DNA from: Lactiplantibacillus pingfangensis | Lineage (GTDB): Bacteria > Bacillota > Bacilli > Lactobacillales > Lactobacillaceae | Assembly (NCBI RefSeq): GCF_005404945.1 | Contig: NZ_BJDG01000016.1 | Span: forward strand, 1 to 64,000 | Length of the DNA stretch: 64,000 nucleotides | Direction of reading: 5' to 3' | Shown: positions 29,580 through 40,306 of the stretch, in pieces | How positions within the stretch are numbered: the first letter of the stretch is position 1 | Layout of the letters: every line of letters starts with the position of its first letter | Notes under the pieces: generated by a model | The model's database searches: none | Seen by the model: the letters and a program-made list of their open reading frames with translations, nothing else | What the model was told of the DNA's origin: nothing | Translations under genes and position numbers: made by a program

Positions 29580-30069
29580 AACTTCTGCCCTGGAAGCCGG
29601 TAGTTGGTGTCAATGTGCGGAACAGTCGCTTGATTGGCTAAAGGTTGACTCCGTCAGTCAAAAACGCTGACCAATCTGACGAACATGGCACAACTGTTCT
29701 GCTTGTCTCCGTTAAACATGGTAGCAGTTGATCAGCTCCAACCGGAAGCGGAAATATTCCTTATTCTGGATGGCCTATTTATGGTCTCAAACCCAGTTTT
29801 TTCAGTTCGTAAGGTTACCAAATAAACTTCGTGAAAAAAGCGCAAATTAGCGTAAAATTAATGCTATAAAGCGCTAGGCTATAGAACCGTACTACGACCG
29901 AGTTCCTGTGAATAGGGTACTGGCAACAGTCTACAGCAATTAGAACTAAAAACCAGTTGAAAGCTTGTTGTAGCGGTGATTTACGCATAATATTATGGCT
30001 TTAATAAGGCCAGCTTATCAAGGATAGGCAAGGGCCTAAGACCACTGTATACTAAAGTTAAGTTTAGCA
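29580..30069. other. Intergenic region before the glycogen operon; possible decayed family A repeat
   Basis: 29580-29760 has weak similarity to the second hairpin half of family A copy 1 (CTGACCAATCTGACGAAC, GGCACAACTGTTCTGC, TCCGTTAAAC). A -10-like TATACT occurs at about 30047 without a convincing -35. I found no clear catabolite-response site. No gene is seen. Confidence 0.35.
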
Positions 30070-30105
30070 TTGTTCAATCTATCACATGTAGGGGGTGTGG
30101 CTATT

Positions 30106-32010
30106 TTGGCGGAATCAGAAATGACGTCGACAACTCAAAGTTATTTGTTTAATACGGGACGGGGATTTGCAAGTCAGGATTATTTAGGTTGTCACGTTGA
30201 AGCTGATGGACAAGTCAGCTTTCGAGTTTGGGCGCCACAAGCACAGGCTGTTGCAGTAGTTGGTACTTTTAATGAGTGGCAACCCACGGCGTTGGCACTG
30301 ATCGGGACGACAGGAATTTGGCAAGTGACATTATCCCAAGTGACGCTTGGGGACTTGTATAAATTTGAAATCACGAGTGCTACGGGGGAAAAGCAGTTAA
30401 AGATTGATCCATTCGCGCAGCAGTTTGAGCGCAAGCCGGGTGATGCGGCAGTTGTCGTGGCACCGATTTCCGAACAGTGGCATGACAGTTTGTGGCTCGC
30501 ACGACGCAAAAAGTCCAACCCAGCGAATCGGCCGATCAATATTTACGAAGTGCATTTGGGCTCATGGCGGCGACACGCTAATGGGGACTACTATACCTAT
30601 GCGGAATTGGCCGAAGAATTGATTCCGTATGCGCATCAAATGGGTTATTCACATCTGGAATTGATGCCCATCATGGAACATTTGTTGGATGCGTCCTGGG
30701 GGTATCAGCAGTTAGGCTACTTTGCACCAACGAGTCGTTTTGGTAGTCGTGATGACTTTTTGAGTTTTGTCGATCAGTGTCATCAAGCCAATCTTGGGGT
30801 GATTGTGGATTGGGTGCCGGGGCATTTTATTCGCAATTATGATGCCTTGTACCAGTATGACGGGACGCCAACTTATGAATACGCTGATCCGGATCAAGCT
30901 AATAATCGGCGTTGGGGTGCCTGGAATTTTGACCTCGGGAAAACCCAAGTACAGAGTTTCTTAATTTCCAGTGCCTTGTATTGGTTACAGGATTGCCATT
31001 TGGATGGGTTGCGCGTGGACGCCGTCTCAAACATGTTGTATCTGGATTATGACGAAGGTCGTGAAGGCCAAGTCAACCAGTATGGCGACAATCGCAACTT
31101 GGCTGGAATTTCATTTTTACAAGCGTTGAATACGGAAATCTTCAAACGGCATCCAGATGTTTTGATGATTGCGGAAGAATCTTCAGCGTTTCCACAAGTG
31201 ACCGGGCGCGTTGATCAAGGTGGTCTCGGCTTTAATTACAAGTGGAATATGGGCTGGATGCACGACACATTGGATTTCTTTGAAATGGACCCGTTGTATC
31301 GTCACGACCATTTCAATCTACTCACCTTTGCATTTGTTTACATGTTTGATGAGCAGTTCATCTTACCGTTCTCACATGATGAAGTGGTTCATGGTAAGAA
31401 GTCATTAATGCATAAAATGCCGGGCGACCGCTATAATCAGTTTGCTAATTTACGGACGATGATGACTTATATGGCGGCGTTTCCTGGGAAACAGTTGAAT
31501 TTTATGGGCGCAGAATGGGGTCAGTTTTTGGAATGGCGTGATTGGGATCAATTGGAATGGGTCGATTTAAAAGATCCACTCAACCGACAAATGCAGCATT
31601 TTACGGCCACATTGAACCAGCTCTACCATGCCAATCGGCCGTTATGGGAACTCGATCATGACCCAGCCGGCATCATTTACAGTTATACGGATGACGCTGC
31701 CAGTTCAACCATGGGCTTTATTCGGCAAGCCAAACGAAAATACAGTTTTATCGTCGCGGCCTTTAATTTTGTGCCGGTTGAACGACGACAATATCGGATT
31801 GGTGTCCCATATGCAGGTGAGTATGCCTTAGTAATCAATACCGAGGCAAAAGCTTTCGGGGGAACTTGGACGCAACTTGAAACAACATTTACTGCGGTTA
31901 ATCGGCCGTATCATGGGCAACCAGCGAGTTTTGAGCTGACCTTGCCAGCAATGGGTGCCTTACTAATTCGGCCAGTCAAAGTTAAAAAGGGGAGTCGAGA
32001 AAATGAATGA
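30106..32010 (+). CDS. glgB: 1,4-alpha-glucan (glycogen) branching enzyme
   Basis: This 634-residue GH13 enzyme makes alpha-1,6 branches in glycogen. An N-terminal CBM48-type domain ([21 protein letters not shown]) precedes the barrel. Catalytic residues are Asp305 in LRVDAVSN, the AEES glutamate near 357 and Asp425 in [12 protein letters not shown] chose the TTG at 30106 because AGGGGGTG lies 8 bases upstream; a TTG at 30070 would put that site inside the gene. It is first of six packed glycogen genes and overlaps glgC by 8 bases. Confidence 0.95.
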   Translation: MAESEMTSTTQSYLFNTGRGFASQDYLGCHVEADGQVSFRVWAPQAQAVAVVGTFNEWQPTALALIGTTGIWQVTLSQVTLGDLYKFEITSATGEKQLKIDPFAQQFERKPGDAAVVVAPISEQWHDSLWLARRKKSNPANRPINIYEVHLGSWRRHANGDYYTYAELAEELIPYAHQMGYSHLELMPIMEHLLDASWGYQQLGYFAPTSRFGSRDDFLSFVDQCHQANLGVIVDWVPGHFIRNYDALYQYDGTPTYEYADPDQANNRRWGAWNFDLGKTQVQSFLISSALYWLQDCHLDGLRVDAVSNMLYLDYDEGREGQVNQYGDNRNLAGISFLQALNTEIFKRHPDVLMIAEESSAFPQVTGRVDQGGLGFNYKWNMGWMHDTLDFFEMDPLYRHDHFNLLTFAFVYMFDEQFILPFSHDEVVHGKKSLMHKMPGDRYNQFANLRTMMTYMAAFPGKQLNFMGAEWGQFLEWRDWDQLEWVDLKDPLNRQMQHFTATLNQLYHANRPLWELDHDPAGIIYSYTDDAASSTMGFIRQAKRKYSFIVAAFNFVPVERRQYRIGVPYAGEYALVINTEAKAFGGTWTQLETTFTAVNRPYHGQPASFELTLPAMGALLIRPVKVKKGSRENE

Positions 32011-33142
32011 TGACATGCTAGGCATTATTTTAGCTGGGGGTCAGGGGACCCGTTTAGGAAAATTAACCAAAGGGACGGCTAAGCCAGCCGTGCCATTTGG
32101 TGGCCGCTACCGAATCATTGATTTCACATTAAGCAATTGTGCTAATTCTGGCGTGAATACAGTTGGTGTGATTACGCAGTATCAACCGTTGGAGCTCAAT
32201 GCCCACATTGGGAACGGCGCTAGCTGGGGATTAGACGACTTAAATGGCGGCGTCACGGTGTTGCAACCTTATTCCTCTAGTGAAGGGGAAAAATTCTTTG
32301 AGGGTACGGCCCATGCCATTTATCAAAATATTGAATATATTGATCAGCAAAATCCAAAATATTTATTAGTTTTATCGGGTGATCATATTTATAAAATGGA
32401 CTACGATGCGATGTTGGATTATCACAAGGCTAAAAAAGCGTCGTTAACCGTGGGGGTCATTCCGGTAACGAAACAAGAAGCTAAACGATTCGGGATGATG
32501 AATACCGATGAAACGGATCGCATTATTGAATTTGAAGAAAAGCCAGAACACCCTAAGAGTGATAAGGCTTCGATGGGGATCTACATTTTCAACTGGCCGA
32601 CCTTGCGGGACTATCTGGTGAAGAGTTATGCGACCGACAAATCAATGGAAGATTTCGGTAAAAACGTCATTCCATCCTACTTGGCACATAACGAATCCGT
32701 ATACGCCTACGCATTCAAGGGATACTGGCGTGATGTTGGGACAATCCAGAGCTTGTGGCAAGCGAATATGGAGTTTCTCTCGCCACACAATCGGCTCAAC
32801 ATTGGGGACAATAATTGGCGCATTTATTCGAAGGCCCAAGTTTTGCCGCCGATGTTCTTAACGGAGACGAGCCAGGTTAATAATTCGATGATCGTGGATA
32901 GTTGTTATGTTGCCGGTGAAGTTGATCATTCGATCTTGTCACAACGCGTCTCTGTCGGGATGGGAAGTCGCGTGGTTGACAGTATGGTCATGCCCGGGGC
33001 CACGATTGGCAAAAATGTGGTGATTGATCATGCCTTGATTGGGGAAGAAGCGGTAATTGGCGATGATGCGATCGTCAAAGGGACCGCGACGGATATTGCA
33101 GTTGTTGGCTATGACGAAGTTGTGGGGGTGGAGAAACCATGA
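32003..33142 (+). CDS. glgC: Glucose-1-phosphate adenylyltransferase, catalytic subunit
   Basis: This 379-residue enzyme makes ADP-glucose, the glycosyl donor for glycogen. The nucleotidyltransferase start reads [26 protein letters not shown], with all key loop residues. The C-terminal third is a left-handed beta-helix of hexapeptide repeats. AAGGGGAG precedes the ATG. Its 4-base overlap with glgD points to a GlgC-GlgD heteromer as in bacilli. Confidence 0.97.
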   Translation: MNDDMLGIILAGGQGTRLGKLTKGTAKPAVPFGGRYRIIDFTLSNCANSGVNTVGVITQYQPLELNAHIGNGASWGLDDLNGGVTVLQPYSSSEGEKFFEGTAHAIYQNIEYIDQQNPKYLLVLSGDHIYKMDYDAMLDYHKAKKASLTVGVIPVTKQEAKRFGMMNTDETDRIIEFEEKPEHPKSDKASMGIYIFNWPTLRDYLVKSYATDKSMEDFGKNVIPSYLAHNESVYAYAFKGYWRDVGTIQSLWQANMEFLSPHNRLNIGDNNWRIYSKAQVLPPMFLTETSQVNNSMIVDSCYVAGEVDHSILSQRVSVGMGSRVVDSMVMPGATIGKNVVIDHALIGEEAVIGDDAIVKGTATDIAVVGYDEVVGVEKP

Positions 33143-34311
33143 AACGTGGAAGTGTCAGTGCAATTATCAACTTGGTGGAACCTTGGGAAGCGTTAGAACC
33201 GTTAACGGCGGCGCGTCCGGTTGGCATGCTGCCATTTGGTGGGCGATACCGGTTATTAGACTTTCCGTTATCCAGCGCCATCAATGCCGGAATTCAAAAT
33301 GTCATGGTCACGTCGCCGCGGTCAGGCCGCTCGGTGTCAGACCACCTGCGTAGCGGGCGTGATTGGAATTTGGATACGATCCGTGGGGGTCTCTTCATGT
33401 ACCCTTATAATGATTTAAAATTAGTCGCACCGGAAAAGAAAGCGACGCTGATTCATCATTATTACGATAACTCGATCTTATTTTTAAAACGCAGTCACAG
33501 TGAATACTCGGTGGTGATGAGCACGCGAAATGTCGGCAATATTGATTTAAAGGCACTTTTAAGATATCACGAGGAACGTGATAATCCAGTCACGACCGTC
33601 TACAAGAGTGTTGATCCGAAACTGCTGATGCCGCAAAATACGATTTTGCAACTCACAGATAAGGGCATGGCGACTGCGGTGATGCCGGCTGAAAAGGCCA
33701 AGTTGCCAAAAACTGCTAAAAAAGCCGCCAAAAATATGGATATTTATTTAATGAGTACGGTTGACCTGATTGAGATTCTAGATGAGGCTAATCGGCGTGG
33801 TGACTTGATTAGTCTGGAAGAATTAATGAAACAGGCCGTGATTCAACATAACGCGAATGCGTTTGAATATACCGGATTCCAAGCAAATATTCATGATTTG
33901 GCAAGCTATTTTGCCGCTAACATGTCGATTTTGGACGAAGCTAACTTCCGAGCCCTCTTTTACAGTTCGCGACGAATCTATACGAAAGTTAAAAATGAAG
34001 TGCCAACTTTCTTCGCGGAGGGGTCACAGTTCCGGGCCAGCCTTTGTGGGACCGGTGGCTATATTGAAGGCCAAGTCGACCATTCAGTCATCTTCCGCAA
34101 TGTGTTGATCAATCGGGGCAGTCAGATTAAAGACGCCGTTATAATGCAGGGCACGCGAATTGGTGCGGGGACCAAGATTGAAAATGTGATCATTGATAAA
34201 AATGTGGTTATTGGGCCCAACTTGATTCTCAAAGGCACACCGACAGAACCGTTAGTCATTAGTAAGGGCCAACATATCTTTCGCCAAACGGAGGTGGTCA
34301 CCAGTGACTAA
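33139..34311 (+). CDS. glgD: Glucose-1-phosphate adenylyltransferase, GlgD subunit
   Basis: This 390-residue paralogue of GlgC reads [40 protein letters not shown]. The glycine-rich GGQGTRL loop of GlgC is missing, so it is probably a regulatory or poorly active partner, as known for the GlgCD enzyme of Bacillus-type bacteria. A C-terminal beta-helix is present. It overlaps both neighbours by a few bases. Confidence 0.95.
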   Translation: MKRGSVSAIINLVEPWEALEPLTAARPVGMLPFGGRYRLLDFPLSSAINAGIQNVMVTSPRSGRSVSDHLRSGRDWNLDTIRGGLFMYPYNDLKLVAPEKKATLIHHYYDNSILFLKRSHSEYSVVMSTRNVGNIDLKALLRYHEERDNPVTTVYKSVDPKLLMPQNTILQLTDKGMATAVMPAEKAKLPKTAKKAAKNMDIYLMSTVDLIEILDEANRRGDLISLEELMKQAVIQHNANAFEYTGFQANIHDLASYFAANMSILDEANFRALFYSSRRIYTKVKNEVPTFFAEGSQFRASLCGTGGYIEGQVDHSVIFRNVLINRGSQIKDAVIMQGTRIGAGTKIENVIIDKNVVIGPNLILKGTPTEPLVISKGQHIFRQTEVVTSD

Positions 34312-35743
34312 GGTACTGTTTGCTGCCGCCGAAGCTGCCCCATTTTATAAAACGGGTGGTCTCGGTGACGTGAGCTTGGCGTTACCCCGGGCATTAAAAG
34401 CCGATGGTGTCGAGATTCGGGTGGTGATTCCTTACTACGAAAAGTTATTTCCAGAAAAATATCGGGCGCAAGTCAAAGACCTCCTGAATTTTACGGTGAA
34501 AGTCGGTGACAAGTCTCAATATTGTGGGATTAAAACGCTCCAGCTCGATGACCTCGATTATTATTTAATTGATAATCAGGAATACTTTGGCCGCGAGGGC
34601 TTGTACGGTTATTGGGATGATGGTGAACGCTTCGCCTTTTTCCAAATGGCAATCTGCGAGATGTTAGAACGCGTCGATTATATTCCGGACGTGTTGCATT
34701 TGAATGACTGGCACACCGCTTTTATTCCAGTTCTGTTGAAAGAAAAGTATTACTGGATCAAGGCCTACCGTAAGCTCAAAACGTTGCTGACGATTCATAA
34801 TATGCAGTTCCAAGGAATTTACGATCCAGTTATTTTGGATAGTCTCTTTAAAATTGGTTGGCAGACGTTTAATGAAGATGGGATTGCCTTTTATGATCAA
34901 GTCAACTTTCTAAAGGCGGGCATTAACTTTGCTGATGCGGTCAATACCGTCTCGCCATCTTACGCGCAAGAAATTCAAACGCCGCAATTTGGCGAACGGT
35001 TAGACGGTGTCCTCCGTGCGAATCAGGCAAAACTAACGGGTATTATGAACGGTATTGATATGCAGCTGTACGATCCGGCTACAGACCCAGCTTTGACCGC
35101 CAATTATTCTGCCAGTGATTTAGCCCCAAAGGCCAAAGACAAAGCTGCCTTGCAAAAAGCTGTTGGATTGCCTGAAGCTGACGTGCCAGTTTTTGCGGTG
35201 GTGTCACGCTTGACGACCCAAAAAGGGATGGATTTGTTGCTAGATGCCTTGGATGATTTTCTCAAAAAGCAGGCGGTGCAGGTCATCGTTTTGGGGACGG
35301 GTGATCCGGCGCTGGAACATGCTTTTGAGATTTATCAGTTGGCGTATCCCGATAAAATTGCGCCGCAAATTAAGTTTGACGTCAACTTGGCCCAACAAAT
35401 TTACGCCGGCAGTGATAGTTTCTTAATGCCATCCGCATTTGAACCTTCTGGCTTATCACAAATGATGGCGATGCGTTACGGCACATTGCCACTGGTTCAT
35501 TTAGTTGGTGGGTTGAAAGACACGGTGGTCCCTTATAACCACTATACAGGTGCGGGGACTGGTTTTGGCTTTGAAGATTACCGGCCAGCCGTGTTAAGAA
35601 AAATGATGACAATGGCGGTTGAGTGCTACACCAAGCACCCGAAAGCCTGGGCAAAGCTGCAGCAACAAGCGATGGCGCTCGACTTTGGTTGGGGAAAATC
35701 CGCTAAAAAGTATCAACACGTTTATGACACGATCACGAGTTAG
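34304..35743 (+). CDS. glgA: Glycogen synthase (ADP-glucose, GT5)
   Basis: This 479-residue GT-B glycosyltransferase extends glycogen with ADP-glucose. The substrate-binding motif KTGGLGDV lies at 16-23. The C-terminal half has VSRLTTQKGMDLL and the acidic EPSGLSQMMAMRYGTLP motif. The start is GTG inside the end of glgD, after GGAGGTGG. It is fourth in the glycogen operon. Confidence 0.97.
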   Translation: MTKVLFAAAEAAPFYKTGGLGDVSLALPRALKADGVEIRVVIPYYEKLFPEKYRAQVKDLLNFTVKVGDKSQYCGIKTLQLDDLDYYLIDNQEYFGREGLYGYWDDGERFAFFQMAICEMLERVDYIPDVLHLNDWHTAFIPVLLKEKYYWIKAYRKLKTLLTIHNMQFQGIYDPVILDSLFKIGWQTFNEDGIAFYDQVNFLKAGINFADAVNTVSPSYAQEIQTPQFGERLDGVLRANQAKLTGIMNGIDMQLYDPATDPALTANYSASDLAPKAKDKAALQKAVGLPEADVPVFAVVSRLTTQKGMDLLLDALDDFLKKQAVQVIVLGTGDPALEHAFEIYQLAYPDKIAPQIKFDVNLAQQIYAGSDSFLMPSAFEPSGLSQMMAMRYGTLPLVHLVGGLKDTVVPYNHYTGAGTGFGFEDYRPAVLRKMMTMAVECYTKHPKAWAKLQQQAMALDFGWGKSAKKYQHVYDTITS

Positions 35744-35763
35744 GGCACAGGGGGTGCAGTTTT

Positions 35764-38169
35764 TTGAAATTAACAGAGGCACAGTTTAAACAAGACTTTT
35801 TAGCAGAAATCAAAACGTTATACGCGACCGAGTTGAGTGACACGTCTAACTATAACCAATTTGTCGCCTTGGGACAGTTGGTGCGGCGTTACGATGGGCC
35901 AAATTGGACGAAGACATCGGCTGACTATCGCGAAAAGGATCGTAAACAAGTTTATTATTTCTCAATTGAATTTTTACCTGGGCGGTTATTGAAATCCAAC
36001 CTATTGAACTTAGGCTTGCTAGATACCGTTCGCCAGGGCTTAAAAGCACTGGGACTAGATTTTGATGAAATCAGTCGCGCCGAACCAGATCCTGGCTTAG
36101 GCAATGGTGGTTTAGGGCGCTTAGCAGCCTGTTATATGGATTCGATGGCCAGCTTGGGGATTGCCGGCAATGGGAACGGGATTCGTTACCGCTATGGCCT
36201 CTTCAAGCAAGTCTTCATGGATGGCTATCAGGTCGAACTACCTGACGATTGGTTGCGTAATGGAAATGTTTGGGAGATTCGGCGGGAAAACAAGGCCTGT
36301 CTCGTTCGTTTTGGTGGCAATGTCTGGATGGCACCGCAACCAGATGGGCAGTTAAAGGCTATGTATGAAAATACCGATGATGTCTGGGCCGTGCCTTACG
36401 ATACTGGCTTGGTCGGCTATCACAATGATGTGACCAATACGTTACGGCTCTGGTCGGCGGAGTTACCGCCAAGTGCCGACGAGACCGGATTTTCACAGGC
36501 ACGCCGCGATCGCATTGATGAGATCACCAAGGTGCTCTACCCCGATGACTCTAATTCGGCTGGTCAGTCGTTGCGACTGCGGCAGGAATACTTCTTCTCA
36601 TCCGCGGGGGTTCAAAGTATTGTGCGCCATTATGGGCTGCGGCATCAAGGAATGAAAGAATTGGCTAAAAAGATTGCGATTCATATCAATGATACGCATC
36701 CGACGCTAGTCATTCCGGAAATGATGCGGATTTTGATGGATGAGCATCACTGCAGCTGGGACGTCGCCTGGTCCTTGACGACGCAAGTGATGAGTTATAC
36801 GAACCACACCATCATGCAAGAAGCGTTGGAGACCTGGCCAATCGAGATGTTTAAGGGCTTATTACCACGAATTTATCAAATTGTTGCCGAAATTGATCGC
36901 CGCTATCGTGAAGCGAAAACGCCGATTTTTGGTGAAGCGCTAGTTAATCGAACGGCGCCACTTGGCAATGGTCAAGTGCGGATGGCGTTCTTAGCCGTCA
37001 TTGGAAGTCATAGTGTCAATGGGGTCGCCCCACTACACACCGAATTACTCAAAGAAGATGTGCTGCGTGAGTTGTACCAAGTGTATCCAGAACGTTTTAA
37101 TAATAAGACGAATGGGATTGCGACACGGCGGTGGCAACAATTGGCAAACGAGCCATTATCAAACTTGATTGACTCGAAAATCGGGCCAACTTGGCGGCGG
37201 CAACCCAACCAATTAAAGTCGCTGGCTGCTTACCGAGATGACACGAAGTTTCTCAAGCAACTGACTGCGGTCAAAGTCGAAAATAAGGCCGCCTTGGCAG
37301 CGTATATTCAGTCAGAATTGGGTGTAACCGTGCGGACGGATGCCATTTTCGACGTTCAGATTAAGCGACTACACGCCTATAAACGGCAACTCTTACATGT
37401 CTTTGAGATTATTCGTGAGTATTTGGCTATCAAAGACCAGCCGAAAAATACTGAGCCACCACGGGTCCATGTTTTCGGGGCCAAGGCGGCGCCAAGTTAT
37501 CATTATGCGAAATCAATCATCAAGCTAATCAATGCCTTAGCTGATTTGGTCAACCACGATCCAGAAATTGGTGATCAGTTGAAAGTGGCGTTCATTCCAA
37601 ATTATGGCGTGTCATTAGGTGAATTGATCATTCCGACGGCGGATGTCAGTGAACAGATCTCAACGGCCTCCAAGGAAGCCTCCGGGACGAGTAATATGAA
37701 GATGATGGCGAATGGCGCTGTTTCTTTAGCAACGCTGGACGGTGCCAATATTGATATTATTGAAGCCGCTGGTGAAGAAAATGAGTATTCGTTTGGTTTG
37801 ACCGCCAAAGCGGTGTATGGGTACTACGAACGTGGCGATTACCATGCAGCTGATTTTTACAACGCCAATCCTGAGTTGAAACGAGTGCTCGATACGCTGA
37901 TTGATGGGACGATTCCGGGCATCAGTACGGAAGGCCGAGAAATTTATGATTCATTGCTGCGTTATAACGACGAATTCTTTGTGCTGGCCGACTATGACAG
38001 TTATGTTCAGCAGCAGCGACAAATCAGTCATGATTTCCAAGATCAAAAGTTATGGCAACAAAAAGCCTTAGCCAATATTGCCGCCTCGGGAATCTTTTCG
38101 GCTGATTTAGCGGTGGCCCGTTATAGCGATGAGATTTGGCAAGTGCCCCATACGAAATTGCTCAATTAG
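35764..38169 (+). CDS. glgP: Glycogen/alpha-glucan phosphorylase
   Basis: This 801-residue GT35 enzyme releases glucose-1-phosphate from glycogen ends using phosphate. The pyridoxal phosphate lysine is Lys646 in EASGTSNMKMMANG, and the N-terminal NGGLGRLAACYMDS segment is conserved. Length fits the family. It starts with TTG after AGGGGGTG, 20 bases past glgA. Its presence lets the operon both store and mobilise glucan. Confidence 0.97.
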   Translation: MKLTEAQFKQDFLAEIKTLYATELSDTSNYNQFVALGQLVRRYDGPNWTKTSADYREKDRKQVYYFSIEFLPGRLLKSNLLNLGLLDTVRQGLKALGLDFDEISRAEPDPGLGNGGLGRLAACYMDSMASLGIAGNGNGIRYRYGLFKQVFMDGYQVELPDDWLRNGNVWEIRRENKACLVRFGGNVWMAPQPDGQLKAMYENTDDVWAVPYDTGLVGYHNDVTNTLRLWSAELPPSADETGFSQARRDRIDEITKVLYPDDSNSAGQSLRLRQEYFFSSAGVQSIVRHYGLRHQGMKELAKKIAIHINDTHPTLVIPEMMRILMDEHHCSWDVAWSLTTQVMSYTNHTIMQEALETWPIEMFKGLLPRIYQIVAEIDRRYREAKTPIFGEALVNRTAPLGNGQVRMAFLAVIGSHSVNGVAPLHTELLKEDVLRELYQVYPERFNNKTNGIATRRWQQLANEPLSNLIDSKIGPTWRRQPNQLKSLAAYRDDTKFLKQLTAVKVENKAALAAYIQSELGVTVRTDAIFDVQIKRLHAYKRQLLHVFEIIREYLAIKDQPKNTEPPRVHVFGAKAAPSYHYAKSIIKLINALADLVNHDPEIGDQLKVAFIPNYGVSLGELIIPTADVSEQISTASKEASGTSNMKMMANGAVSLATLDGANIDIIEAAGEENEYSFGLTAKAVYGYYERGDYHAADFYNANPELKRVLDTLIDGTIPGISTEGREIYDSLLRYNDEFFVLADYDSYVQQQRQISHDFQDQKLWQQKALANIAASGIFSADLAVARYSDEIWQVPHTKLLN

Positions 38170-38184
38170 AAAAGGAGGCTGGGG

Positions 38185-40008
38185 ATGATGATCCAACTCG
38201 ATTACGATTCGTTTCAACCCCAATTTAAGACCCCCTTTGGCGCGGTCCCACAACAATTACCAGTTCAATTTTCACTCAACGTCAAGACAACTGCCACGAT
38301 CGGTCAAGTTGCGTTATGCATCGTGCACGATGGTCAGTGGGATGCGGAAAAGGTTTTACCAATGACGGCCAAGAGCGCAACCTGTTATCAGGTAAGCTTT
38401 ACACCGACACAAGTTGGCTTGTATTTCTACTATTTTCAGGTCAGCACTAGTCAGGAGACGAGCTTCTATGGTTGTGTTGACGGTGGTTATGGCGGGCACG
38501 GCGTTCAGTACGCACGCCGCGAGCAAGTCCAGATGTATCAATTAACGACCATCGCGACGGCGGAAACGTTGCCGAAATGGTATCGTGAAGGGGTTGCGTA
38601 TCAAATTTTTGTGGACCGGTTCTACAATGGCAATCCGGATGGGCACGTGAATGCACCCAAACCAAACAGCTTTATTTATGGGCGGGCGAGTGATCGGCCG
38701 ATGTATGTTCGGGGTGCCGGACAAGAAATTTTACGTTGGGACTTTTTCGGCGGCAATTTGCGCGGGATTGAAGCCAAAATTCCTTATTTGAAAAAACTAG
38801 GCGTGACGATCCTATATTTGACCCCGATTTTTCAAGCCACTAGTAATCATCGCTATGATACCGGTGATTATTTGAAAATAGATCCAGTCCTAGGTGATTT
38901 GGCTGATTTTGACCATTTAGTCAGTGCGCTACACCGTGCCGGGATGCGGGTGATTTTGGATGGCGTCTTTAATCATGTCGGCGTGGATTCACGCTACTTC
39001 AACCGCAGCGGTCATTACGATACGGTTGGAGCGGCGCAATCGCGGACTAGTCCGTATTATCCTTGGTTTACCTTTATCAATTATCCAACTGAGTATGATA
39101 GTTGGTGGGGGATCACTGATTTGCCAACGGTTGATAAAGAAAATGACGCTTATCGTGACTTTATTTTTGGCGCCAGTGATTCCGTGATTGATTACTGGAC
39201 GGCGCGTGGCGTGGACGGTTGGCGTTTAGATGTGGCGGATGAGTTACCCGATGATTTCATTATGGGCATTCGAAAAGCCTTGGATCACTATCCAGATAAG
39301 GTGCTGATTGGTGAAGTTTGGGAAGATGCCTCTCATAAGCTCGCTTATGGTCAACGCCGTCACTATTTAGAGGGCGGTGGGCTGCAAGCGGTGATGAATT
39401 ACCCATTACGGCGGTTAATTATTCACGTTTTGACGGGAACCATGGCCCCCAGTGATTGGTGGCGTGAACTGATGACGCTAAAAGAAAATTATCCAAAATC
39501 AACGTTTCAGTTTAATTTCAACAACATCGGGAGCCACGATACTCCCCGAATTTTGACGATGCTACAAGAAGATATGGCGCGCTTGCGGTTGGCGGTAGGA
39601 ATGCTCCTAACGCTACCTGGCGTCCCCTGCTTGTATTATGGTGATGAGGCCAAAATGACTGGTGGTAAAGACCCAGACAACCGGGCATTCTATCCGTGGG
39701 CGCGCGCCGATCAAGCTGAAATTCAGGTGGTGACACAGTGGACACATTGGCGTCAAAACCATCCGTGGTTAAACAACGCGAATTTTGCGCCGTTCTATTT
39801 GGCAGATTATGGCATTGGCTACGTTTACTGGCAAGATCAACAACAGGTGTTAGTCGTCATTAACGTTACGGCCATGACTCATGAAATCACCACGGCTGCT
39901 TGTCAGTTGGATGTCGTGCCAGACACACTAGCAGCGGCAATTCGACAGCGATTGGTCGGACAAACCTTGAGTGGCAATCAATTGCAACTTATTGAAAACT
40001 TTACTTGA
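38185..40008 (+). CDS. GH13 alpha-amylase family enzyme (neopullulanase/amylopullulanase type)
   Basis: This 607-residue cytoplasmic glucan hydrolase has no signal peptide. A non-catalytic beta domain fills about 1-130. The barrel begins YREGVAYQIFVDRFYNGN. Catalytic residues are Asp349 (DGWRLDVADE), Glu377 (IGEVWED) and Asp452 (NNIGSHDTPR). AAAGGAGG precedes two adjacent ATGs. It ends the glycogen operon and probably trims branched limit dextrins left by GlgP; L. plantarum annotations call the equivalent gene apu. Exact linkage specificity cannot be read from sequence. Confidence 0.9.
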   Translation: MMIQLDYDSFQPQFKTPFGAVPQQLPVQFSLNVKTTATIGQVALCIVHDGQWDAEKVLPMTAKSATCYQVSFTPTQVGLYFYYFQVSTSQETSFYGCVDGGYGGHGVQYARREQVQMYQLTTIATAETLPKWYREGVAYQIFVDRFYNGNPDGHVNAPKPNSFIYGRASDRPMYVRGAGQEILRWDFFGGNLRGIEAKIPYLKKLGVTILYLTPIFQATSNHRYDTGDYLKIDPVLGDLADFDHLVSALHRAGMRVILDGVFNHVGVDSRYFNRSGHYDTVGAAQSRTSPYYPWFTFINYPTEYDSWWGITDLPTVDKENDAYRDFIFGASDSVIDYWTARGVDGWRLDVADELPDDFIMGIRKALDHYPDKVLIGEVWEDASHKLAYGQRRHYLEGGGLQAVMNYPLRRLIIHVLTGTMAPSDWWRELMTLKENYPKSTFQFNFNNIGSHDTPRILTMLQEDMARLRLAVGMLLTLPGVPCLYYGDEAKMTGGKDPDNRAFYPWARADQAEIQVVTQWTHWRQNHPWLNNANFAPFYLADYGIGYVYWQDQQQVLVVINVTAMTHEITTAACQLDVVPDTLAAAIRQRLVGQTLSGNQLQLIENFT

Positions 40009-40029
40009 AGTTTACATGAATGCGATAGT

Positions 40030-40059
40030 TTGAAATGGGATTGCTGGTTATATTATAAG
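40030..40059 (+). promoter_or_regulatory. Promoter-like sequence before a candidate small RNA
   Basis: TTGAAA (40030-40035), an 18-base spacer and TATAAG (40054-40059); TATTAT at 40051 is an alternative -10. No ORF follows within 240 bases. Confidence 0.5.
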
Positions 40060-40168
40060 GGTACTTCTTAATCAGCACCCCGCGATTATGTCATTAAGAA
40101 GTATCCCCGTCGATCCTTAAGAGACGACAAAGAAGTCATGGCTTACCTTGATTGGTCGTGACTTTTTT
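40060..40168 (+). ncRNA. Candidate small structured RNA
   Basis: Three hairpins follow a promoter-like site. The first pairs GGGTACTTCTTAAT (40059-40072) with ATTAAGAAGTATCCC (40093-40107). The second is CGTC-loop-GACG (40109-40126). The third (40133-40168, AAGTCATGGC with GTCGTGACTT, then a T-run) is an intrinsic terminator. I recognise no known RNA family. It may instead be an elaborate 3' end of the glycogen operon. Confidence 0.45.
40133..40168 (+). terminator. Intrinsic terminator before the HAD gene
   Basis: AAGTCATGGC pairs with GTCGTGACTT, then a run of six T residues. Confidence 0.75.
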
Positions 40169-40216
40169 GATGTGTATTTTTATGAAAACTGGATTGTGAA
40201 ACGGCCAAACTCGTTT

Positions 40217-40246
40217 TTCATAATCAGTGCCGTTCAGCGGTATAAT
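40217..40246 (+). promoter_or_regulatory. Promoter for the HAD phosphatase gene
   Basis: TTCATA, an 18-base spacer and a consensus TATAAT at 40241-40246, 61 bases before the GTG start. Confidence 0.5.
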
Positions 40247-40306
40247 AGTCCTAGTGAAAACCGGTTAAAGGCCTGTTTTCAACTGTTTCACTAGGAGGTA
40301 AGGTGT

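Noticed and set aside
40060-40168. T-box or known riboswitch controlling the HAD gene
   Set aside because: No T-box antiterminator sequence or known aptamer core is visible, and the terminator lies 139 bases before the gene with a separate promoter in between.
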